Made by a program: the position numbers and the translations under genes. The notes below the pieces were generated by a model that was not told the origin of the DNA, searched no databases, and saw nothing but the letters and a program-made list of their open reading frames with translations. Source: an uncultured Flavobacteriales bacterium (GTDB taxonomy: Bacteria; Bacteroidota; Bacteroidia; Flavobacteriales_D; Parvicellaceae). Taken from it: 44,298 nucleotides of DNA. Positions 30,631 to 41,507 of the stretch are shown here, one piece after another. The stretch covers positions 1 to 44,298 of the forward strand of contig CAJWIX010000009.1 in NCBI GenBank assembly GCA_913042175.1, read 5' to 3'. Position 1 is the first letter of the stretch, and the number at the start of each line of letters is the position of its first letter.

Positions 30631-32682
30631 ATGAATTTTAGAAATTTCAATTATTTCCTTTCACTAATCTTTATTATAATTTTCTCAAGTTATAGTGCAC
30701 AGAAAAATTTTATTTCAGATGCAGACATTAAGTTTGATAACGAAGCTTATTTTTCGGCTATAGATTTGTATAAGAAGGGTGAGGTAAAAGAAAAAGATAT
30801 CAACGAAAAAGGAAGAATTAATTTTCAATTAGCAGAATGTTATCGTTATTCTGTTGAACCAGCTCAAGCACAAACTTATTATCAAAGAGCAATTAAGTTG
30901 AAGTATCACGAAAAAGATGCCAATATCTATTTATTATTAGCAGACGTACTTAAGGAGCAAGGTGAGTATCAATCAGCTCTAGAAAACATCAAAAAATATC
31001 TTGAGATTAATGCTGAAGATGCCAAAGCAACTGAAGCTTTAGCATCTTGCGAAAAGGCTATTGAGTGGAAAGAAAACCCTACTAAGCATATGATTCAGAA
31101 TGAAATTTTAATTAACTCAGATCATTATGATTTTTCTCCAACATGGGGAGATAAAAAACACAATGTGCTCATATTTGCTTCTGCACGTGAAGGTTCAACT
31201 GGGGATGGAATAGACGCTAGGACTGGTGAAAGTTTTATGGACTTATGGTCAACAACAAGAGATAATAATGGTAAATGGAGTGAACCACAGTTGTTGCCAA
31301 ACTCTATCAATACTAAAGATAATGAGGGGCCGGCAGTGTTATCATCAAAAGGAGATCAAATTTTCTTTACTAGATGTCCTAGAGAAAAGAAAATTAATTT
31401 AGGATGCGAGATTTTTCATGCGGAGAAGAAAGGGAATTCATGGACACAAGCGGAAAAAGTTCAGTTAAAACCTGAAGGGGCTGATACATTGTCTTGTGGT
31501 CATCCAGCTATTAATTCTACCATGAGATACATGATATTTTCTGCTGATTTTCCTGGTGGATATGGAGGGAAAGATTTATGGATGTCTGAATATGATAAGA
31601 GAGAAGACTCTTGGCTTTCTCCAACCAATTTAGGAGCTGATATTAACACTGACGGAGATGAAATGTTTCCTTATTTATCGGAAGATAATACATTGTATTT
31701 TTCATCCAATGGTTACATAGGTTTAGGTGGCCTAGATGTATTTAAAGCAGAAAGTACTGGTGATAAGACTTGGGGTAATGCAGAAAACTTACAATACCCT
31801 ATAAATTCTCCTGAGCACGATTTTGGAATTATCTTTGAAAGAGGTAGCGATAAAAGAGGATACATTACTTCATCTAGGGTAGATTTAGGAGGCAAAGGAA
31901 AAGATGATTTATATAATTTTAACCTTCCTGAAATACAATTTTCTCTAAGTGTATTTGTTAGTAATAAAGAGACTAATGAGCAAATTCCTGGTGTTACCAT
32001 AAAAGTAACTGGAATCGACACATCAACTGCTGGTGGAATTGTTTCAGAATATGTTCAAACAACTGATGGAGAAGGGAAGGCTATTTTTGAGGAAATTTCA
32101 AAAGGGAAGCGTTACATATTAAAAGATATGGTTTACGAAATTGAGGTAGAAAAAGACAGCTTTTTGGTGGCTAGAAATCAAATAAGTACGATTAATGAAG
32201 AAAATTCTAAAAGATTTTTAGAAGAAGTTTACCTTATTCCAATTGTTGATGAGTCAGGGGAGGCAGCCGTTATTGATTTCCCAGAAGTGCAGTATGCATT
32301 AGATAAAGCCGAATTATTGATCGATGCCAATGTAAATTCTGAGGATTCTTTAGACTTTTTATATGCTACACTTATGGATAACCCTAATATTGTTATTGAA
32401 CTTCAAGCTCATACAGATTGTAGAGGGTCAGATAAATACAATAAAAAACTATCTCAAAGAAGAGCTCAGTCTTGTGTTGATTATCTTATTTCTAAAGGAA
32501 TTCCTAAAGAAAGAATGGTGCCTGTTGGTTATGGTGAGGATAGACCTAGAATGGAAAGTTTAGAATGTGGGGCAATTGACAAGTTGTCTACTAAAGAAGA
32601 ACAAGAAGCTGCACACCAAAAAAATCGTAGAACACAATTTATTGTTTTAAGTACAGACTATTCTCCAGATTCTGAAGAGTAG
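30631..32682 (+). CDS. PorE-like T9SS-associated protein: TPR + PD40/WD40-like propeller + carboxypeptidase-regulatory-like + OmpA C-terminal domain
   Basis: Signal peptide, TPR, propeller motifs (DEMFPYLSEDNTLYFSSNGYIGLGGLDVF), CRD-like segment (NKETNEQIPGVTIKVTG), OmpA motif (IELQAHTDCRGSDKYNKKLSQRRAQSCVDYL). Track start is 30601. Confidence 0.85.
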   Translation: MNFRNFNYFLSLIFIIIFSSYSAQKNFISDADIKFDNEAYFSAIDLYKKGEVKEKDINEKGRINFQLAECYRYSVEPAQAQTYYQRAIKLKYHEKDANIYLLLADVLKEQGEYQSALENIKKYLEINAEDAKATEALASCEKAIEWKENPTKHMIQNEILINSDHYDFSPTWGDKKHNVLIFASAREGSTGDGIDARTGESFMDLWSTTRDNNGKWSEPQLLPNSINTKDNEGPAVLSSKGDQIFFTRCPREKKINLGCEIFHAEKKGNSWTQAEKVQLKPEGADTLSCGHPAINSTMRYMIFSADFPGGYGGKDLWMSEYDKREDSWLSPTNLGADINTDGDEMFPYLSEDNTLYFSSNGYIGLGGLDVFKAESTGDKTWGNAENLQYPINSPEHDFGIIFERGSDKRGYITSSRVDLGGKGKDDLYNFNLPEIQFSLSVFVSNKETNEQIPGVTIKVTGIDTSTAGGIVSEYVQTTDGEGKAIFEEISKGKRYILKDMVYEIEVEKDSFLVARNQISTINEENSKRFLEEVYLIPIVDESGEAAVIDFPEVQYALDKAELLIDANVNSEDSLDFLYATLMDNPNIVIELQAHTDCRGSDKYNKKLSQRRAQSCVDYLISKGIPKERMVPVGYGEDRPRMESLECGAIDKLSTKEEQEAAHQKNRRTQFIVLSTDYSPDSEE

Positions 32683-32695
32683 CATCAATTAAGTT

Positions 32696-32717
32696 AAACC
32701 CCGAAAGGGGTTTTTTT
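32696..32717 (+). terminator. Intrinsic terminator after the OmpA-family gene
   Basis: AAACCCC-GAAA-GGGGTTT followed by a T run. Confidence 0.88.
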
Positions 32718-32728
32718 ATTTCTCCAAT

Positions 32729-33901
32729 ATGATTGATAATTCAAGATATGCTTTAAGAGGCGTAAGTTCAGGGAAAGAAGAAGTACACCAAGCCATAAAA
32801 AATGTGGATAAGGGTTTATTCCCAAGGGCGTTTTGCAAAATAGTTCCCGATTATTTATCTGGTTCTGATGAACATTGTATAGTAATGCATGCTGATGGTG
32901 CAGGTACCAAATCATCTTTGGCTTATGCTTATTGGAAAGAGACTGGAGATTTATCAGTTTGGAAAGGCATTGCTCAAGATGCACTCATCATGAATATTGA
33001 CGATTTATTATGTGTTGGAGCAGTAGAAAACATTTTAGTGTCTTCAACAATAGGTAGAAATAAATCCCTTGTTGACGGAAGTGTAATTTCATCTATTATA
33101 AATGGCACTGAAGAGTTATTGGATGAATTAAGGAAATTTGGTGTTTCTATTCACTCAACTGGTGGGGAAACAGCTGACGTAGGGGATTTAGTTAGAACTA
33201 TAATAGTTGATTCAACTGTGGTGGCTCGTATGAAAAGAGATGAAGTCATAAGTAATCACAATATTCAAGATGGAGATGTAATTATCGGATTATCATCAAC
33301 AGGGCAAACTACCTATGAAAATCAATATAATGGTGGTATGGGTAGTAATGGGTTAACCTCTGCTCGTCATGATGTATTTAATAATAATATTGCTAAAAAA
33401 TATCCAGAAACATTTGATCCTTCTATATCAGCTGAACTTGTTTATTCTGGATCTAGAGATTTGACAGAAAAGTTGGATAATGTTTCGCTTGATGTTGGAA
33501 AGTTAGTTCTTTCTCCAACAAGAACATATGCCCCAGTAATTTCAGAAATTTTAAAGGCTCATAGAAAACAAATCCATGGGATGGTTCATTGCAGTGGTGG
33601 AGGTCAAACCAAGGTCTTACATTTTATAGATAAGCTACATGTGATAAAAAACAACTTATTTGATACACCTCCTTTGTTTGAATTAATTCAATCTGAATCA
33701 TCAACCCCTTGGCAAGAAATGTATAAGGTCTTTAATATGGGACACAGAATGGAAATATACATTGATCCAAAGTACGCAGATGATATAATAGAAATTTGTT
33801 CTTCATTTAATTTAGATGCTAAAATCATAGGGCATGTGGAGTCATCTGCAAAAAAAGAGTTGACAATTTTAAGTGATAAGGGAGAATTTTACTACCAATG
33901 A
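32729..33901 (+). CDS. purM: Phosphoribosylformylglycinamidine cyclo-ligase (AIR synthetase)
   Basis: 390 aa; MHADGAGTKSSLAY, IAQDALIMNIDDLLCVGA, STGGETADVGD, MVHCSGGGQTKV. Confidence 0.88.
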   Translation: MIDNSRYALRGVSSGKEEVHQAIKNVDKGLFPRAFCKIVPDYLSGSDEHCIVMHADGAGTKSSLAYAYWKETGDLSVWKGIAQDALIMNIDDLLCVGAVENILVSSTIGRNKSLVDGSVISSIINGTEELLDELRKFGVSIHSTGGETADVGDLVRTIIVDSTVVARMKRDEVISNHNIQDGDVIIGLSSTGQTTYENQYNGGMGSNGLTSARHDVFNNNIAKKYPETFDPSISAELVYSGSRDLTEKLDNVSLDVGKLVLSPTRTYAPVISEILKAHRKQIHGMVHCSGGGQTKVLHFIDKLHVIKNNLFDTPPLFELIQSESSTPWQEMYKVFNMGHRMEIYIDPKYADDIIEICSSFNLDAKIIGHVESSAKKELTILSDKGEFYYQ

Positions 33902-34992
33902 GTGATGTAGGCATCATAGAAAAATTAGAACAAATTGCCATTCGTTATGATGAAATTGCCAAACAAATGGTGGACCCAGAAGTCATTAATGATATGGGTA
34001 GGTATGTCAAACTAAACAGAGAATATAAAGATTTAGCTGAAATTGTATCTACATACCATAGTTATAAAGAAATAACAGAAAACATCACCAATGCTAGAGA
34101 AATAATCCAGCATGAAGATGATGCAGAATTCAAGGCTTTAGCTAAAGAAGAATTAGAAGAATACCTTGCTAAAAAAGTGGAATTAGAGGAGAAAATTAAA
34201 TGGCTGTTAATTCCAAAAGACCCCAATGACAATAAAAATGTCATCATGGAACTTAGAGCAGGAACCGGAGGAGATGAAGCGTGTATTTTTGTAGAAGATA
34301 TTTTTCGAATGTTTACCATGTATTTTAAAGTAAAATCATGGTCTTATGAGGTAATCAATTCCAACGAAGGAGGTACAAAAGGGTTTAGAGAAGTAACCAT
34401 GAGTATATCTGGAGAGGAAGTATATGGTCAATTAAAGTTTGAATCTGGTGTTCATAGAGTTCAACGTGTTCCAGAAACAGAATCACAAGGTAGGGTCCAT
34501 ACATCAGCAATTACGGTTGCTGTATTGCCTGAAGCAGAAGAAGTAGATTTTGATTTAAACTTAGCTGATGTAAAAAAAGATACTTTTCGATCATCTGGCG
34601 CAGGTGGGCAGCACGTAAATAAAACGGAGTCTGCAGTAAGGTTAACTCATATTCCTACGGGAACAGTAGTTGAGTGTCAAGACGGAAGATCACAGCACAA
34701 GAATTATGAAAAAGCACTACAAGTATTAAGATCAAGATTGTATCAAGTTGAGGAAGAAAGATTAGCTAAAGAAAGAGCAGATCAGCGTAAATCTTTAGTA
34801 TCTACTGGAGATAGATCTGCCAAGATCAGAACATATAATTATCCTCAGGGTAGAATTACGGATCATAGAATTGGAAAAACAATGTATAATCTTGCTCATT
34901 TTATGAATGGAGAAATTCAAGACATGATAGATGCATTAATTATGGCTGAAAATGCAGAGAAATTGAATGAAGGAATTACAGAACAATCATGA
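33898..34992 (+). CDS. prfA: Peptide chain release factor 1
   Basis: 364 aa; [54 protein letters not shown]. Confidence 0.97.
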   Translation: MSDVGIIEKLEQIAIRYDEIAKQMVDPEVINDMGRYVKLNREYKDLAEIVSTYHSYKEITENITNAREIIQHEDDAEFKALAKEELEEYLAKKVELEEKIKWLLIPKDPNDNKNVIMELRAGTGGDEACIFVEDIFRMFTMYFKVKSWSYEVINSNEGGTKGFREVTMSISGEEVYGQLKFESGVHRVQRVPETESQGRVHTSAITVAVLPEAEEVDFDLNLADVKKDTFRSSGAGGQHVNKTESAVRLTHIPTGTVVECQDGRSQHKNYEKALQVLRSRLYQVEEERLAKERADQRKSLVSTGDRSAKIRTYNYPQGRITDHRIGKTMYNLAHFMNGEIQDMIDALIMAENAEKLNEGITEQS

Positions 34993-35792
34993 ATAAATCT
35001 AATTTAATTCGCTTAATACATAAAAAAAAGTCGTTCTTGTGTGTTGGTCTTGATCCTGATTTAAGCAAAATTCCTCCATTCATTTTAGAAATGGAAGATC
35101 CCATTTTTGAATTCAATAAAAGAATAATTGATGCAACTCAAGATTTGTGTGTTGCATATAAGCCTAATATTGCTTTTTATGAATGTTTGGGAGCCAAAGG
35201 CTGGGAATCATTAAAGAAAACAGTGGATTATATCTCTGATGATGCTTTTTTAATTGCTGACGCAAAAAGAGGAGATATAGGCAATACTTCTTTGAAATAT
35301 GCTGATACCTTTTTCAATACTTATGATTTTGATGCCATTACTGTAGCTCCATACATGGGGGAGGATTCCGTTACTCCTTTTCTATCTACAGAAAATAAAT
35401 GGGTAATTATATTAGGATTAACCAGCAATAAGGGATCGTCATCTTTTCAGCAGTTAACTTTATCAAATGAAAGAAAAGTATTTGAGGAGGTTTTAATAAG
35501 ATCATCTAATTGGGGCAATACAAATAATTTAATGTATGTTATTGGAGCTACCAATGAACAAGAATTTCGTTCTATCAGAAAAATAATTCCAGACCATTTT
35601 TTATTGGTCCCGGGAATAGGAGCTCAGGGCGGGGATTTAACTCAGGTGATTAAAAATGGAATGAATAAAGATGTTGGACTACTTGTAAATTCTTCAAGAG
35701 GAATAATATATGCTTCGAGTGATGTGTCATTTCAAGAACGCGCTTATGAGGAAGCAAAGAAAATTCAAATTCAAATGGCTGAATTTTTGTAA
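34989..35792 (+). CDS. pyrF: Orotidine 5'-phosphate decarboxylase
   Basis: 267 aa; [40 protein letters not shown]. Confidence 0.95.
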   Translation: MNKSNLIRLIHKKKSFLCVGLDPDLSKIPPFILEMEDPIFEFNKRIIDATQDLCVAYKPNIAFYECLGAKGWESLKKTVDYISDDAFLIADAKRGDIGNTSLKYADTFFNTYDFDAITVAPYMGEDSVTPFLSTENKWVIILGLTSNKGSSSFQQLTLSNERKVFEEVLIRSSNWGNTNNLMYVIGATNEQEFRSIRKIIPDHFLLVPGIGAQGGDLTQVIKNGMNKDVGLLVNSSRGIIYASSDVSFQERAYEEAKKIQIQMAEFL

Positions 35793-35798
35793 ATTCAA

Positions 35799-36050
35799 GT
35801 GATGAATTTTAAAATACCAATAGTAAATAGTATTGTTCATTTTTTTGAAAAAAGAGCATTTGGTGTTAGTGATTGGTGGGGGGATAAACTTAATATCAAC
35901 CCAATTTTAGTAAGGAAGTTTTTTATTTATCTAAGTTTTGCTACACTTGGTAGTCCAATTTTAATTTATTTTATAATGGGTTTTATTCTTGAAAATAAAT
36001 CTGTTTTCAAGTTCAGGCAAAAAAGAAAATCTGTTTGGGATTTAAAGTAG
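35799..36050 (+). CDS. PspC-domain protein
   Basis: 83 aa; GVSDWWGDKLNINPILVRKFFIYLSFATLGSPILIYFIMGFIL. Confidence 0.72.
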   Translation: MMNFKIPIVNSIVHFFEKRAFGVSDWWGDKLNINPILVRKFFIYLSFATLGSPILIYFIMGFILENKSVFKFRQKRKSVWDLK

Positions 36051-36055
36051 GTACT

Positions 36056-37084
36056 ATGAATAGAATGTTACTTAATTTCCGACTTTTTTCTAGAATACTA
36101 TATTCAATTGTAGTATTAGTTATTATTATAGTCGGTGGTACTCTAGGATATGTTTACTTTGAAAATTGGTCTATTCTTGATTCTTTTTATCAAACAATAA
36201 TAACAGTTTCCACTGTAGGTTTTGGGGAAGTTGATGAGCTATCAAATGCTGGAAAATTATTTACTGCATTTCTAATCATCACAAGTTTTGGTACTTTTGC
36301 TTATGCTGTAACATCTATAACGGGTTATGTGCTAAGTGGAGATTATAGAACTTATTTTAGAGAATATAAATACATGAAAAATATAGAAACATTAAACAAT
36401 CATGTTATAATATGTGGGCATGGTAGAGTTGGTTCAAAAGCTTTAGAGACCCTAACAGCACATAATCATACATGTCTAGTAATTGAACAGGATATGGATA
36501 TCATCAATTATTTCAGAACACAGACAGAAATAAATTGTGCTGAAGGTGATGCTACCAATGATGAATTATTGGTGAAATGTGGAATTAAAAATGCCAAAGC
36601 ATTAATTACTACTTTGCCTTCAGACGCTGATAACTTGTTTGTAGTACTTACAGCTAAAGAATTAAATCCAGATCTTAAAATTATTGCAAGAGCATCAAAA
36701 GCAAGTTCAGTTAAAAAGTTAAAAATTGCGGGAGCTGAAAATGTAATTATGCCCGATTCTATTGGTGGGTCTCACATGGCTCAACTTGTTGCAACTCCTG
36801 ATGTTTTAGAATTTATAGATGAAATTTTAATTGAAGGAGAAAATCAAATTAATTTAGAGAGTATAGATTTTAAAGATATTCCTTCTGGTTTTCAGTTTAA
36901 AAAAATAGGTGACCTTAAAAAAGATTTCCCAGTATGTAATATAATTGGTTTTAAAGATCCATCTGGAAATTTTGTTATTAATCCAAAGGATGATACAGAA
37001 ATTATTCCTAATTGTAAATTAATTGTTTTAGGTAGTGCAGAGGAAATACTCAAGTTGAATCAGATTTTTGGTATAGAACACTAA
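36056..37084 (+). CDS. Potassium channel family protein with TrkA-N/TrkA-C (RCK) domains
   Basis: Two TM helices flank filter TVSTVGFGEV; TrkA-N HVIICGHGRVGSKALE. ATG at 36056 preferred. Confidence 0.9.
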   Translation: MNRMLLNFRLFSRILYSIVVLVIIIVGGTLGYVYFENWSILDSFYQTIITVSTVGFGEVDELSNAGKLFTAFLIITSFGTFAYAVTSITGYVLSGDYRTYFREYKYMKNIETLNNHVIICGHGRVGSKALETLTAHNHTCLVIEQDMDIINYFRTQTEINCAEGDATNDELLVKCGIKNAKALITTLPSDADNLFVVLTAKELNPDLKIIARASKASSVKKLKIAGAENVIMPDSIGGSHMAQLVATPDVLEFIDEILIEGENQINLESIDFKDIPSGFQFKKIGDLKKDFPVCNIIGFKDPSGNFVINPKDDTEIIPNCKLIVLGSAEEILKLNQIFGIEH

Positions 37085-37998
37085 TGAAAAAAGTTTTATT
37101 AACAGGTGCAAATGGCCTCCTTGGTCAAAAGTTAGTATATGCCCTAAAAAAAAGACCTGACATCGATCTTTTAGCCACGGCAATTGGAGATAATAGATTG
37201 GTTGACGATATGGGTTATAACTATCAATCGATGGATATTGCTGATAATAAATCTACTAAAGAAACTATCGAATTATTTTCACCAGATGTTATAGTCAATT
37301 GTGCAGCAATGACAAATGTAGATGCATGTGAATTGAATAAAGTTAAATGTTGGGAGATTAATGTAAATGGAGTAGATAATTTAACTAAAGCAGCTGAAAA
37401 TATTGGTGCACATTTTATCCATTTAAGTACAGACTTTGTGTTTGATGGTAAGAATGGACCTTATAGTGAAAGTGATAGCACTAATCCATTACATTACTAT
37501 GCAGAATCAAAGTTAGCATCTGAAAAAATAGTCCAAAAAAATTGTTCTAAATGGAGTATTGCAAGGACAATAATTATTTATGGGATAACAGATAATATGA
37601 GTAGGTCTAATCTTGTTTTATGGGCAAAAGGAGAAATAGAAAGAGGAAATAAAATTAATGTAGTAAATGATCAGTTTAGATCACCTACTTTAGCAGAAGA
37701 CCTAGCAGATGGTTGTATAGCTATAATGGACAAAAAAGCATATGGTTTATACCATTTATCGGGTCCTAAGACGTATAGTATTATTGAAATGGTAAATTTG
37801 GTCGCTGATTATTATGATCTGGATCGTTCGTTGATAAACCCTGTTTCATCAGCGTCTTTAAATCAACCAGCAAAAAGACCATTAAAGACAGGTTTTGATA
37901 TAAGCAAAGCTAGAAATGATTTAGATTATGACCCTGTTGATTTTTTAACAGGAATTAAAATTATGGATAGACAATTAAAACAACAACATGAATATTAA
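37084..37998 (+). CDS. RmlD-like dTDP-4-dehydrorhamnose reductase / SDR family protein
   Basis: 304 aa; VLLTGANGLLGQKL, NCAAMTNVDACE, HLSTDFVFDGKNGPYSE, YAESKLASE. Confidence 0.88.
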   Translation: MKKVLLTGANGLLGQKLVYALKKRPDIDLLATAIGDNRLVDDMGYNYQSMDIADNKSTKETIELFSPDVIVNCAAMTNVDACELNKVKCWEINVNGVDNLTKAAENIGAHFIHLSTDFVFDGKNGPYSESDSTNPLHYYAESKLASEKIVQKNCSKWSIARTIIIYGITDNMSRSNLVLWAKGEIERGNKINVVNDQFRSPTLAEDLADGCIAIMDKKAYGLYHLSGPKTYSIIEMVNLVADYYDLDRSLINPVSSASLNQPAKRPLKTGFDISKARNDLDYDPVDFLTGIKIMDRQLKQQHEY

Positions 37999-39868
37999 GT
38001 ACATTTTATTTTTATTATGCTACATCCCATCCTTGGCTTTTGCCAATCCTTCTGAAACTGGTGAATTGGGTTTAGATCAAAAAATTGATAAGGCATTTCA
38101 GCCATTTTCAGACTTTGTTTCCAGTATTGTCTTTTTTGAAGTCTTTGAAGGAGCGCCATTTGTAATAATATTACTTGTAATAAGTGCCTTCTTTTTTACA
38201 ATATATTTTGGTTTTCCAAACATTAGGTTTTTTCCTAAAGCAATCAATGTGGTAAGGGGTAAATACGATGACCTTGAAAAATCAAAAACAGCTAATAATG
38301 ATCTTGCAATTGATGGAGATATTAAAGATACCATAAAGGACGAAAGTAAAGATGGTGAAGTAACCCATTTTCAAGCTCTAGCCACAGCAGTTTCTGGAAC
38401 GGTTGGTAATGGAAATATTGCAGGTGTTGCTTTAGCTATTGCCTTAGGAGGACCAGGTGCAACATTTTGGATGATTGTTTGTGGGTTGATTGGCATGTCT
38501 ACCAAATTCGTTGAATGCACTCTTGGTGTTCATTACAGAGACATTGATAAAGATGGAACAGTATATGGTGGTCCAATGTATTATTTAAGTAAGGGACTTA
38601 AGGAAAAAGGTTTTGGTATTCTTGGTAAAATTACGGCAGTTTTATTTGCCGTTTTTTGTATTGGAGGCTCTTTCGGAGGGGGTAATGCTGCACAATCTAA
38701 TCAGGCAACTATTGTTCTAAAAGAGTTATTTGGTTTTGATAGTACAAGTGCTGGCACCATTATAGGCTTAATCCTGGCTTTTCTTGTTGGAATTATAATT
38801 ATTGGAGGTATTAAAAGAATAGCTTCAGTCACAGAAAAAATAGTCCCTTTTATGGCGGTACTTTATTTGTTAGCTTGTTTATATATTATTGGCACTAATC
38901 TATCTCTAGTAGACAATGCATTTGCATTAATTATTAAAGAAGCTTTTAACCCTACTGCAATTGGTGTAGGGAGCATAATTGGTGTTCTTTTGGTTGGTTT
39001 TAAACGAGCGGCATTCTCAAATGAAGCTGGAGCAGGTTCAGCATCAATTGCACACTCAGCAGTCAAAACAAAATATGCTGCATCTGAAGGTTTAGTAGCA
39101 CTCCTTGAGCCATTTATTGATACAGTGGTCATTTGCACCATGACAGCTTTAGTTATTATCATCTTTAACTTTAATGGTGTTGTAGATAATAATAATAAAT
39201 TCACTTATGGCCAGATTCAAGAATTGAAATATATTACATATATGGGTGAAGAAATAAACTCCAATAATGGCACTTTTGAAGTTGATGGTAATCTCTATAA
39301 TGTAAATGAACAAAATGAAATTATAATAAATAAAGACACTTTGAAAGTAGGGTCATATGCAAAAATTGACAACAAAAAATATTATAAATCTATATCAGGC
39401 TATAATATACCATACCTCGAAAAAGATAGTGTTGGAAAACAAATTTTGATAGATAAAAATTATGAAAAAGTAGCAGGAAAAGTGATGATAGATGGAAAGC
39501 TTTATGAGGGTGCAGGAATAACAGCAAAAGCTTTTGCAAAATACATACCATTTTCTAATGTGTTTTTGACCATTGCGGTTGTGCTTTTTGCTGTATCTAC
39601 TATGATATCTTGGTCTTACTATGGGCTACAGTCTTGGAAATATTTATTTGGGAGAGGGAAAAAAGCTGACATGATGTATAAAATTTTATTTCTCCTTTTT
39701 GTCGTAATAGGTGCTTCTGCGAGCATGAGTTCAGTATGGGGATTTTCAGATGCAATGATTTTTGCTATGGTGTTTCCAAATATGGTTGGTCTGTATCTAT
39801 TATTCCCTGTGGTTAAAAAGCAGTTAAATGAATATTTAGACGCTATTAAAAATAGAGTTTCTAGCTAA
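37988..39868 (+). CDS. Sodium:alanine symporter (AGCS) family protein with a soluble insertion
   Basis: 626 aa; VSGTVGNGNIAGVALAIALGGPGATFWM, FKRAAFSNEAGAGSASIAHSAVKT, STMISWSYYG. Confidence 0.9.
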   Translation: MNIKYILFLLCYIPSLAFANPSETGELGLDQKIDKAFQPFSDFVSSIVFFEVFEGAPFVIILLVISAFFFTIYFGFPNIRFFPKAINVVRGKYDDLEKSKTANNDLAIDGDIKDTIKDESKDGEVTHFQALATAVSGTVGNGNIAGVALAIALGGPGATFWMIVCGLIGMSTKFVECTLGVHYRDIDKDGTVYGGPMYYLSKGLKEKGFGILGKITAVLFAVFCIGGSFGGGNAAQSNQATIVLKELFGFDSTSAGTIIGLILAFLVGIIIIGGIKRIASVTEKIVPFMAVLYLLACLYIIGTNLSLVDNAFALIIKEAFNPTAIGVGSIIGVLLVGFKRAAFSNEAGAGSASIAHSAVKTKYAASEGLVALLEPFIDTVVICTMTALVIIIFNFNGVVDNNNKFTYGQIQELKYITYMGEEINSNNGTFEVDGNLYNVNEQNEIIINKDTLKVGSYAKIDNKKYYKSISGYNIPYLEKDSVGKQILIDKNYEKVAGKVMIDGKLYEGAGITAKAFAKYIPFSNVFLTIAVVLFAVSTMISWSYYGLQSWKYLFGRGKKADMMYKILFLLFVVIGASASMSSVWGFSDAMIFAMVFPNMVGLYLLFPVVKKQLNEYLDAIKNRVSS

Positions 39869-39886
39869 ATAAAATTATTTCCTGTT

Positions 39887-40948
39887 GTGAGTTATTTCTA
39901 TACCTCTGCACAACGTAGAGGAGTTTTCCTTTTGTTGTTATTGTTATCATTATTAGTAATTTACAGATTTGCTAAAGATGCTATTGTTGGAAGTAATTCT
40001 ATTTCAGCCATTGAGATTCAACATTTAGAAGCTCCAATACTAAATGATGATTTTCAACAAGTTAAAAAGCCAAAACACATATTCAATGATAGAGATCCTA
40101 ATAAATGGGATAGTATTGATTGGGAGTCAATAGGGTTGTCAAAAAATCAAGTTCAAGCCCTATTGAATTATAAAGATGCAATAGGAGGGTTCAAGACAAA
40201 AAAAGATTTATACAAATGCTATGTATTAAATGAATTTCACAAAAATAAGCTAGATGAATTAGTTCTGTTTAAATCAGTACACAAGAAAAATAAAAATCAA
40301 AAAAAATATTTTTTTAAAATTCATCAATCCAAATCCCCCAATTATACATTGAATGGTCAGTATGACACTTTATATTATTTAAAAGATAGTGTCATTACTT
40401 ATTATCTATCATTTAATCAATCTAATATTAATCAGTTCAAACAAAGTAGCATATATAATGAGCAAAAAATCAAAAAAATAGCCCTGTCAAAAAATGAAAT
40501 GAAATTCATTATAAAACGAAATGGGAATAAAATCCTTAAGAAGCCATTAGGTAAAATTAAAATGAATGTTGCAGACACCACAACTTGGATGACGATAAGT
40601 GGAATAGGCCCAAAAAAAGCTAAAACAATAGTTAATTACAGAAAACAATTAGGAGGTTTTGTCAGGAAAAGTCAACTGCTTGAAGTTTTTGGAATATCAC
40701 AGGAACTATTTGATAAAATCAACCCATTATTAGTGATTGACTCTAACAATATTGCTAAAATCAATATTAACAATGACAGCAAAGACACCATTAAAAAACA
40801 TCCCTATTTTAATTGGAATTTAGCAAATGCTGTAGTGAACTATAGAGACCAGCATGGAGTTTATAAATCTTTAAGTAAAATCAAAGAAATACATTTGGTT
40901 AATGATGATTTATACCGTAAAATTGCACCATATATTTCGATAAATTAA
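39887..40948 (+). CDS. ComEA-like helix-hairpin-helix protein, membrane-anchored
   Basis: 353 aa; N-terminal TM, three HhH-like units including ISGIGPKKAKTIVNYRKQLGGF. GTG start. Confidence 0.82.
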   Translation: MSYFYTSAQRRGVFLLLLLLSLLVIYRFAKDAIVGSNSISAIEIQHLEAPILNDDFQQVKKPKHIFNDRDPNKWDSIDWESIGLSKNQVQALLNYKDAIGGFKTKKDLYKCYVLNEFHKNKLDELVLFKSVHKKNKNQKKYFFKIHQSKSPNYTLNGQYDTLYYLKDSVITYYLSFNQSNINQFKQSSIYNEQKIKKIALSKNEMKFIIKRNGNKILKKPLGKIKMNVADTTTWMTISGIGPKKAKTIVNYRKQLGGFVRKSQLLEVFGISQELFDKINPLLVIDSNNIAKININNDSKDTIKKHPYFNWNLANAVVNYRDQHGVYKSLSKIKEIHLVNDDLYRKIAPYISIN

Positions 40949-40967
40949 AGGTCATATATTTACTACA

Positions 40968-41495
40968 TTGGATTTAATAGAAAAAATAAATAATTCCATA
41001 AGAGATGTGGAGGATTTCCCAAAAAAAGGAATTGTATTTAAAGATATTACTCCCATACTAAAAGATCCTAAACTATCTGCTGAAATTGTATCCCAGTTTT
41101 GTGAAACAATTCCTGAAAACACAACCCATATTGCTGGTATAGAAAGCAGAGGGTTTTTATTTGGTTTTCCTGCAGCAATGAAGAAAGATATTTCTTTTGT
41201 TCTCATAAGAAAAAAAGGAAAATTACCATATAAAACAGTGTCTATAAATTATGCATTAGAGTATGGTACTGCTGAAATTGAAATGCACGTTGACGCTGTA
41301 AAACCTGGAGATAAAGTAATTATACACGATGATTTATTAGCAACAGGTGGTACAGCAGTTGCAGCAGCTAGATTAATTAAGGCTCAAGGTGCGGAAATAA
41401 TTGGCTTTTCTTTTGTTGTAGAATTGGCTTTTTTAAACGGAAGAAAGTTGTTAGAAGAGTTCACTTCTGATATAAAAAGTATAGTAAAATATTAA
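40968..41495 (+). CDS. apt: Adenine phosphoribosyltransferase
   Basis: 175 aa; VEDFPKKGIVFKDITPIL, GIESRGFLFG, VIIHDDLLATGGTAVAA. Confidence 0.95.
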   Translation: MDLIEKINNSIRDVEDFPKKGIVFKDITPILKDPKLSAEIVSQFCETIPENTTHIAGIESRGFLFGFPAAMKKDISFVLIRKKGKLPYKTVSINYALEYGTAEIEMHVDAVKPGDKVIIHDDLLATGGTAVAAARLIKAQGAEIIGFSFVVELAFLNGRKLLEEFTSDIKSIVKY

Positions 41496-41507
41496 TTAAG
41501 ATTAAAT

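Noticed and set aside
32694-32984. Minus-strand ORF over the purM start and terminator
   Set aside because: Antisense to purM; reads through the terminator hairpin; composition not protein-like.
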